64,000 nucleotides of DNA, from the NCBI GenBank assembly GCA_907165275.2, contig OU015661.1, positions 5,091,501 to 5,155,500 on the forward strand, in the 5' to 3' direction. The translations under genes and the position numbers were made by a program. The notes below the pieces were generated by a model. The model searched no databases, was not told the DNA's origin, and was given only the letters and a program-made list of their open reading frames with translations. Shown piece after piece: positions 63,201 to 64,000 of this stretch (the first letter of the stretch is position 1; every line of letters begins with the position of its first letter). Origin of the DNA: Zygaena filipendulae (Eukaryota > Arthropoda > Insecta > Lepidoptera > Zygaenidae).

Positions 63201-63527
63201 TCATATTATCTTTGACATCTGTAGTGCATAATCAGGACGGAGAGAGGGAAACTGAATCTTCAAGGTCCTTGGGCAATATAACCTCCTTGAACAGAGCCGG
63301 TGTACGGCGGCGTGGGTGGCCCCAGCTCGAGCAGTGCGTTAGGGGGCGGTGGGGGTGGGGGCGGGGGCCGTGCGTGGTCGCCGCTCGGCAGCGAGGCGGC
63401 GCTGCGCGAGGCTGCGTCGATGCCCCTGGCGAGGTGGCGCGCACCCGCCATCATCGCCTGGCTTGAGTTCGCGCTCGGCATGCCGCAGTACGCCGCCGCC
63501 GTCGCTGACAACGTCAAGAGTGGCAAG
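39526..63527 (+). CDS. kazrin: Kazrin orthologue, 12 exons, 3'-incomplete (gene-level entry)
   Basis: Kazrin is a scaffold protein linked to cell junctions, cytoskeleton and endosomal traffic, with an N-terminal coiled coil and C-terminal SAM domains (family knowledge). Joining 39526-39561, 41056-41326, 44927-45178, 48615-48736, 49875-50040, 53152-53279, 53878-54054, 56789-56933, 57107-57244, 60881-60974, 62497-62681 and 63295-63527 gives 1,947 nt, exactly 649 codons, with matching phase at all eleven junctions and GT/AG borders throughout. Recognition rests on exon 6 (LKADKKRLKAEKF, then QMKQLYATLEDKEKELRDF and FIRNYEQ), exon 11 (GSISRVFARSRHR) and exon 12 (AWLEFALGMPQY, DNVKSGK), all recalled as highly similar to vertebrate kazrin. 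Approximate residues: 1-186 N-terminal low-complexity region, 187-430 coiled coil, 430-560 linker with basic motif, 590-649 start of SAM1. The stop codon and remaining SAM domains lie beyond the window. A start at Met18 (41071) is possible if exon 1 is skipped. Confidence 0.93.
39660..40321. mobile_element. PIF/Harbinger-like MITE with nested repeat, kazrin intron 1
   Basis: Perfect terminal inverted repeats of at least 23 bp (TGGCCGGTTTACACTTCC at the left) are flanked on both sides by TTA (39657-39659 and 40322-40324), the target duplication typical of PIF/Harbinger elements. Subterminal AAGTAAGT runs occur in both arms. A copy of the CCCGCGG dispersed repeat (about 39873-40130) sits inside, so that insertion is younger. 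The MITE begins 98 bp after the exon 1 donor. Confidence 0.85.
39873..40130 (+). repeat. CCCGCGG repeat nested in the Harbinger-like MITE
   Basis: ACTAGCTGTCCGCCGCGA, two GGGAATTCCGGGA blocks (duplicated inner segment), ending at AAGATAAGATAAGATAAGA. Confidence 0.75.
40768..40940 (+). repeat. CCCGCGG repeat, headless short variant, kazrin intron 1
   Basis: Begins TTTCCCGCGGGAATTCCGGG and continues as the 36808 subfamily (TTTTTGAGTTAAATCGTAAC), ending about 115 bp before exon 2. Confidence 0.6.
41056..41326 (+). CDS. kazrin: kazrin exon 2, N-terminal low-complexity region
   Basis: It encodes residues 13-102, rich in acidic residues, Pro, Ser and Arg (starting AKLRKMVDEQVSVGTRVEAD), with no recognised domain. 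The acceptor TGACAATACAG has little pyrimidine but sits exactly in phase 0 with exon 1; the donor is ATAG/GTAACA and leaves phase 1. An internal ATG at 41071 could start a shorter isoform if this exon is spliced from another leader. This N-terminal part has no counterpart I can recall in vertebrate kazrin. Confidence 0.85.
41660..41786 (+). mobile_element. Unique flank of the 208-bp array, possible retroelement remnant
   Basis: GC-rich (CGTCCCGCGCGTGGTGCGCG and similar) sequence directly upstream of the first unit, ending with ACGAAACTAGCAACACTAGC, which is absent from the other unit junctions. It may be the part of an ancestral LTR element from which the repeat unit expanded. This is tentative. 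Confidence 0.3.
41787..44691 (+). repeat. 208-bp tandem repeat, about 13.9 copies, in kazrin intron 2
   Basis: Unit starts fall at 41787, 41995, 42203, 42411, 42626, 42834, 43042, 43250, 43458, 43673, 43881, 44089, 44297 and 44505. Twelve full units are 208 bp, two (starting 42411 and 43458) are 215 bp because of a 7-bp insertion, and the last is cut short. Units are nearly identical. Marker variants (CTGCAG/CTGTTG/CTGGAG, GCCAGAG/GCTAGAG/GCCTGAG, GTCGTC/GTCATC) show that units 3-7 and 8-12 are a duplicated 1,047-bp block. Each unit ends in AAAATGGTGACCCCGACGTG, which resembles an LTR/primer-binding-site border. The 72-aa ORFs inside it are repeat translations, not genes. Confidence 0.95.
44927..45178 (+). 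CDS. kazrin: kazrin exon 3, acidic Ser-rich region
   Basis: It encodes DDDNKENQANGKLESP at its start and a DSSEEEVALPEATSP stretch, with no recognised domain and probably disordered. The acceptor has a good tract (CTGGTTTTTTACGCAG); the donor is GTG/GTAAGA. Phase is 1 on both sides and the length is 252 nt, so the exon could be skipped without a frameshift. It lies about 236 bp downstream of the end of the 208-bp tandem array in the preceding intron. Confidence 0.88.
45179..45859. other. kazrin intron 3, first part
   Basis: No recognised element; A-rich and T-rich runs at 45420-45500. Confidence 0.5.
45860..46090 (-). mobile_element. LINE 3' end, kazrin intron 3
   Basis: Starts with (TTTA)n and TTCTTTATTGCACAGTGTG, then GGCATTCTCTACCAGTTAAC, the reverse complement of a LINE 3' end with a TAAA tail. 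The minus ORF of 65 aa is part of it. Confidence 0.7.
46930..47110 (+). repeat. CCCGCGG repeat, decayed, kazrin intron 3
   Basis: TTTCGGATTTCTCACGAGAT, CTCTGAAAACACGTATAA and GCGCGAAAGCGTAACAAAT. Confidence 0.5.
47300..47457 (+). mobile_element. Probable retroelement 3' tail, kazrin intron 3
   Basis: GATCATTCCGGCGGGGCGG, then ATGTCAAATAAAGTTTTTTC and a short CAATTCAATTCA tail. A GC-rich open stretch follows (47458-47617), which I cannot assign. Confidence 0.45.
47810..48025 (-). repeat. CCCGCGG repeat, inverted short copy, kazrin intron 3
   Basis: Same structure as 25737-25943, with a (GGAT)n run and CCGCGGGGCACAACTAGT at the head end. Confidence 0.75.
48045..48190 (+). mobile_element. Dispersed repeat tail, kazrin intron 3
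   Basis: ACTGCCTATCCCTTCGGAAG and TGGCGTGAGCTTATGTATTA; the second copy of the family at 24270. Confidence 0.45.
48292..48350 (+). repeat. CCCGCGG repeat, head only, kazrin intron 3
   Basis: TATTCCCCGTGGTTTCACC and TTCGAAGGTCCCGCG; truncated. Confidence 0.5.
48615..48736 (+). CDS. kazrin: kazrin exon 4, entry into the coiled coil
   Basis: The reading frame gives EAASPGARSDRSRQDE followed by GMLTAAQLARRLRLENERLQ, an amphipathic start of a coiled coil. The frame differs from the longest open frame in this interval, which is a shadow. The acceptor is GAAG/AAG at 48614 or GAAGAAG/CG at 48617: two AGs three bases apart, both in the required phase 1. The donor CAG/GTACCT leaves phase 0. Confidence 0.85.
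48737..49874. other. kazrin intron 4
   Basis: AT-rich. A T-rich start at 49127 followed by AAAAGTTACACCAACATAGT could be an inverted retroelement tail; nothing else is recognised. Confidence 0.4.
49875..50040 (+). CDS. kazrin: kazrin exon 5, coiled coil
   Basis: It encodes AELTRVRRLLVAAAERGEAG through QQLQKELLLAREAVN, with heptad-like Leu spacing and corresponding to the vertebrate segment that precedes the KADRKRLK motif. The acceptor is CTCATCAACAG and the donor CT/GTAAGA; phase is 0 in and 1 out. An upstream in-frame ATG at 49854 lies in the intron and is not used here. Confidence 0.9.
50473..50610 (+). repeat. CCCGCGG repeat, decayed, kazrin intron 5
   Basis: ACTAGCTGTCCCCCGCAG and TTTCGGAGTTCCTATGAAC, then divergent. 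Confidence 0.5.
50679..50894 (-). other. Unassigned minus-strand ORF in kazrin intron 5
   Basis: A 71-codon open stretch (starts MTRLPSLPKSLRAGYSRIIT) in locally GC-richer DNA than the rest of the intron. It has no recognised motif. A transposon coding remnant is more likely than a nested gene. Confidence 0.2.
51126..51375 (-). repeat. CCCGCGG repeat with long (CTGT)n microsatellite, kazrin intron 5
   Basis: The tetranucleotide run spans about 51136-51222 (over 20 units). The inverted head (GGTGAAACCGCGGGCAACAG) ends at 51374. The plus ORF rich in CLSV is a translation of the microsatellite. Confidence 0.8.
52031..52335 (+). repeat. CCCGCGG repeat, duplicated core, kazrin intron 5
   Basis: ACTAGCGGTTCCCCGCGG, then a second GGAGTTCCCGTGGGAATTCC block, GAAAGCGTAACAGACAAACA, ending at TTAATAATATTGGTAGG. 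Confidence 0.75.
53152..53279 (+). CDS. kazrin: kazrin exon 6, most conserved coiled-coil exon
   Basis: LKADKKRLKAEKFDLLNQ followed by KQLYATLEDKEKELRDFIRN and YEQ is very close to the human kazrin segment with KADRKRLKGEK and LYATLESREEQLRDFIRNYEQ (recalled). This is the main diagnostic exon. The acceptor is excellent (TTTCTCCAATTTGTCTCAG) and the donor is CAG/GTTGGT. The codon for Ser is split with exon 5. Confidence 0.95.
53610..53835. mobile_element. Decayed relative of the CRE-bearing MITE
   Basis: Shares AAAAAAGCAAAAAATACG, ATTATCTAACTGACGG, GTAATCAAAAAATAATGACG and TAGTCCGTC blocks with the two full copies, in inverted orientation. The CRE is reduced to GGCGTCAC. It ends about 45 bp before kazrin exon 7. 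Confidence 0.55.
53878..54054 (+). CDS. kazrin: kazrin exon 7, coiled coil
   Basis: GC-rich exon encoding MRSRGGASSALGAERAERER, then an Ala/Arg/Glu-rich helix ending in AALSARDTQLRHAREQLFE. It aligns without gaps to the human segment after FIRNYEQ (with LLEREKWELRRQAKEA and DLKDNRMKELEAEL). Phase is 0 on both sides and the length is 177 nt. The acceptor is GTGTGTATCGTATAG, the donor GAG/GTGCGT. Four overlapping ORFs in other frames and on the minus strand are shadows of this codon bias. Confidence 0.93.
54070..54425 (+). mobile_element. tRNA-derived SINE, kazrin intron 7
   Basis: An A-box-like part (TTAGTGTAGTGGTAACG), then a B box (GTGTCGCGTGTTCGACCC) displaced by a roughly 110-bp insertion, GGTCTGGGTGTTTAGTATG and a tail CAAGCTCTGCTTATTTTGGG. 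It starts only about 15 bp after exon 7. Confidence 0.65.
55013..55313 (-). repeat. CCCGCGG repeats, two inverted pieces, kazrin intron 7
   Basis: One head ends at AATCGCGAGGAACAGCTA (about 55210); a second, GGGAAACCGCGGGGGAACAAC, lies at 55287-55307. The plus ORF here is non-coding. Confidence 0.55.
56120..56365 (+). repeat. CCCGCGG repeat, duplicated core, kazrin intron 7
   Basis: CTGCGCGGTTTCACCCGC and a second ATGCGGTTTCACCCTCG about 100 bp on, like 52031-52335. Confidence 0.6.
56420..56705 (+). pseudogene. LINE ORF2 C-terminus, kazrin intron 7
   Basis: The open frame includes CRMVEDVYHVLMECVRNEAF, the zinc-knuckle-like E..xH.L..C C-terminal motif of non-LTR reverse transcriptases, and ends at LLK stop followed by an A-rich tail. 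It is 5'-truncated and too short to act. It might be mistaken for a kazrin exon but no splice sites fit. Confidence 0.7.
56789..56933 (+). CDS. kazrin: kazrin exon 8, end of coiled coil
   Basis: ARRQLQAAGCLSEGESVASL continues the helix, then moves into a Gly/Met/Ser-rich linker (GPPMMLGGPSGM). The acceptor at 56788 (CATTATGAAG) lacks a pyrimidine tract; an alternative in-phase AG at 56800 would remove four residues. The donor is AGAG/GTACCC, phase 1. It follows a LINE fragment by about 80 bp. Confidence 0.83.
57107..57244 (+). CDS. kazrin: kazrin exon 9, linker
   Basis: In the frame set by exon 8 it reads GSSDGGATSVCGGNLSDSTA, then a segment ending DAASLVSSAHHIYQ. This is not the longest open frame in the interval; the longer ones are shadows. 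Phase 1 in and 1 out, 138 nt, so the exon could be skipped without a frameshift. The acceptor is TCAGTGACAG and the donor CAAC/GTGAGA. The preceding intron is only 173 bp. Confidence 0.82.
57345..57760 (+). mobile_element. Degenerate tRNA-derived SINE, kazrin intron 9
   Basis: Head CGCGTTGGTGTAGTAGTAAT, a decayed B box region, and a tail with AGTACAACCTCTACTTAGTT and GGACAAGGCAGCGCTGTGTG, the same family as 54070-54425. Confidence 0.55.
57821..58440. mobile_element. MITE with 8-bp target duplications, kazrin intron 9
   Basis: The ends carry CATCGACCACACAGCCCATA and its inverse. The right end has a duplicated CATCGACCACA step. The exact octamer GTTGTACA flanks both sides (57813-57820 and 58441-58448). 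An 8-bp duplication fits hAT, P or Merlin superfamilies; no transposase is present. Inside, a 41-bp unit is tandemly duplicated (57915-57996). Confidence 0.88.
57915..57996 (+). repeat. Two tandem copies of a 41-bp unit
   Basis: The unit starts CGCCGTGATTGGCTAATTCA and is repeated exactly once, 57915-57955 and 57956-57996. Each copy contains GATTGGCT, an inverted CCAAT-box sequence. It lies inside the 8-bp-TSD MITE. Confidence 0.9.
58449..59716. other. kazrin intron 9, middle part
   Basis: No ORF or repeat family recognised; AT-rich with a few TTACG-type words. Confidence 0.4.
59717..59800 (+). repeat. CCCGCGG repeat, head fragment
   Basis: ACTAGCTGTTTCCCGCGG, then TTTCACCCGCG and TTTCCCGCGGCAATTTCGGG, truncated just before copy 3. 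Confidence 0.7.
59815..60340 (+). repeat. CCCGCGG dispersed repeat, full-length copy 3, kazrin intron 9
   Basis: Same order of blocks as copies 1 and 2. The stretch after the head (about 59860-59935) is replaced by the variant AATTACAATAGAACCTATGT found at 36808. Confidence 0.8.
60665..60835. repeat. CGCTNCGCTC-motif repeat upstream of kazrin exon 10
   Basis: CTCGTTGCGCTCGGGA, CTTCGCTACGCTCAGTG and CTCGTTACGCTCAGGG are three related motifs, with GGCGGC and GCCGCC near the two ends, suggesting a small inverted-ended element. It ends about 45 bp before exon 10. Confidence 0.45.
60881..60974 (+). CDS. kazrin: kazrin exon 10, Ser/Pro-rich linker
   Basis: It encodes LSTPRDCSPTLSPHNSASPF and TARSIDAGSLSR (first Leu split with exon 9), including SP and TP sites that could be phosphorylated. 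It is required to fix the frame between exon 9 (phase 1) and exon 11 (phase 2). The acceptor is very strong (ACTATTTTTTGTTTAG); the donor is AAG/GTAGAG. Confidence 0.88.
60975..61995. other. kazrin intron 10, first part
   Basis: Nothing recognised beyond AT-rich intronic sequence. Confidence 0.45.
61996..62242. mobile_element. hAT-like MITE with TATCGTAC repeats, kazrin intron 10
   Basis: Inverted ends CAGTGTTGGCAACC and GGTTCCGAACACTG resemble hAT termini. The interior has at least six copies of TATCGTAC or its inverse GTACGATA. No clean 8-bp target duplication was seen. It lies about 255 bp before exon 11. Confidence 0.6.
62497..62681 (+). CDS. kazrin: kazrin exon 11, basic GSISRVFAR segment
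   Basis: It encodes SVEQLSSPGECESALVGGLR and then GSAWGSISRVFARSRHRTKS. The second part matches the human GFGSISRVFARGKQRKS motif, a basic region before the SAM domains. The acceptor is ATATCCATACAG and the donor AGCG/GTGAGC; phase 2 in and 1 out. GC-rich, with a minus-strand shadow ORF. Confidence 0.93.
62752..62885 (+). repeat. CCCGCGG repeat, decayed, kazrin intron 11
   Basis: ACTAGCTGCGCCGCGCGA and GGAATTCCCGCAGGAACC, starting about 70 bp after exon 11. Confidence 0.5.
63295..63527 (+). CDS. kazrin: kazrin exon 12, poly-Gly linker and start of SAM domain 1
   Basis: After EPVYGGVGG and a Ser run, nine consecutive Gly are encoded. SAM1 then begins at WRAPAIIAWLEFALGMPQY and continues to DNVKSGK, matching the human WKAGTVQAWLEVVMAMPMY and ENVKSGK region. 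The acceptor is CCTCCTTGAACAG and the donor AAG/GTAACA, phase 0. The rest of SAM1 must lie in exons past 64000. Several ORFs in other frames, both strands, are shadows of the GC-rich exon. Confidence 0.94.
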
Positions 63528-63611
63528 GTAACACACGTCGTCAGTTATCACAAACACACTATCGGCATAATCGTAGATCGTACCGCGTCACCAAGTCCAA
63601 ACAACTGACTC

Positions 63612-63850
63612 ATTACCATCATCATCATATCAGCCGAAAGACGTCCACTGCTGGACATAGGCCTTCCCCAAATATCGCCACAACGACTAGTGCAACGCTA
63701 CCTACGGGGAGCGTTGCACTAGTCGTTGCACTAGTCCAATGGCATCTAATTGAAGCAAGAAAGTTCTTCAGTGGCGACCACGAACCGAAAGACATAGCGT
63801 GGATAGGCCCGCTACAAGGTGGATCGATGCTTTGGTGAACAACTGATTAG
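63612..63850. mobile_element. Retroelement fragment in kazrin intron 12
   Basis: ATCATCATATCAGCCGAAAG, then ACGTCCACTGCTGGACATAG; same family as 21215-21400. It contains a near palindrome, AACGACTAGTGCAACGCTAC and GAGCGTTGCACTAGTCGTTG, at 63682-63735. Confidence 0.55.
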
Positions 63851-64000
63851 CTAAAGTTTATTATATTCAATATTGTAAGAAAAATAAACAGTATTTCTTA
63901 AAAATGAGACCTCGCCCGTCAGTTTGCCATTCACCACCACCATTTGATCCATATAATTCGCACAATGGGATAGTGTACGTACCTATACAGGATGTGTGTT

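Noticed and set aside
63212..63608. Alternative-frame and antisense ORFs at exon 12
   Set aside because: Only the frame with the SAM1 start agrees with family similarity and with phase.

Overview
The window looks like lepidopteran (moth or butterfly) nuclear DNA. It is AT-rich, full of TACCTACCTA-type simple sequence, and packed with short non-autonomous transposons, tRNA-derived SINEs and LINE 3' ends of the kinds common in Lepidoptera. No prokaryotic gene organisation, CRISPR array, rRNA or functional tRNA gene was seen.

The only gene I can support is on the + strand, from about 39.3 kb to beyond the right edge. It is the insect orthologue of kazrin (KAZN), a coiled-coil and SAM-domain scaffold protein. 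I reconstructed twelve exons from splice sites and reading phase. Every junction keeps frame, and together they encode 649 codons, from an ATG at 39526 to the first part of SAM domain 1, ending at 63527. The order is: a short N-terminal exon, two acidic low-complexity exons, the coiled coil (exons 4-8, with strong similarity to vertebrate kazrin), a Ser/Gly-rich linker, the conserved basic GSISRVFAR segment, a poly-Gly run, and the start of SAM1. The rest of SAM1 and the other SAM domains lie outside the window. Exon 1 starts with a good 3' splice site, so the promoter and at least one untranslated leader exon must be further upstream.

From 1 to 39.3 kb there is no convincing protein-coding gene. 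This is intergenic DNA or the first intron of kazrin, made of transposon debris: a degenerate Tc1-like element with long IR/DR ends (2.9-4.7 kb), several MITE families (CRE-bearing, foldback, palindromic, TTAA-flanked and TA-flanked), SINEs, LINE 3' ends, and about 27 copies across the whole window of a dispersed repeat with a CCCGCGGTTTCACCCGCG head. Most unusual here is a 1.4-kb locus at 30.8-32.2 kb. Units of about 137 bp carrying two conserved sub-motifs are arranged as two divergent arms around a 0.67-kb centre that contains a strong 5' splice site.

Inside the kazrin introns are a 14-copy 208-bp tandem array with a duplicated 1,047-bp five-unit block (41.8-44.7 kb), a PIF/Harbinger-like MITE with TTA target duplications just after exon 1, a MITE with perfect 8-bp target duplications (57.8-58.4 kb), and further SINE and LINE fragments. 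All calls come from reading the sequence alone. Family names for repeats rest on structure and recall, not on a database search.
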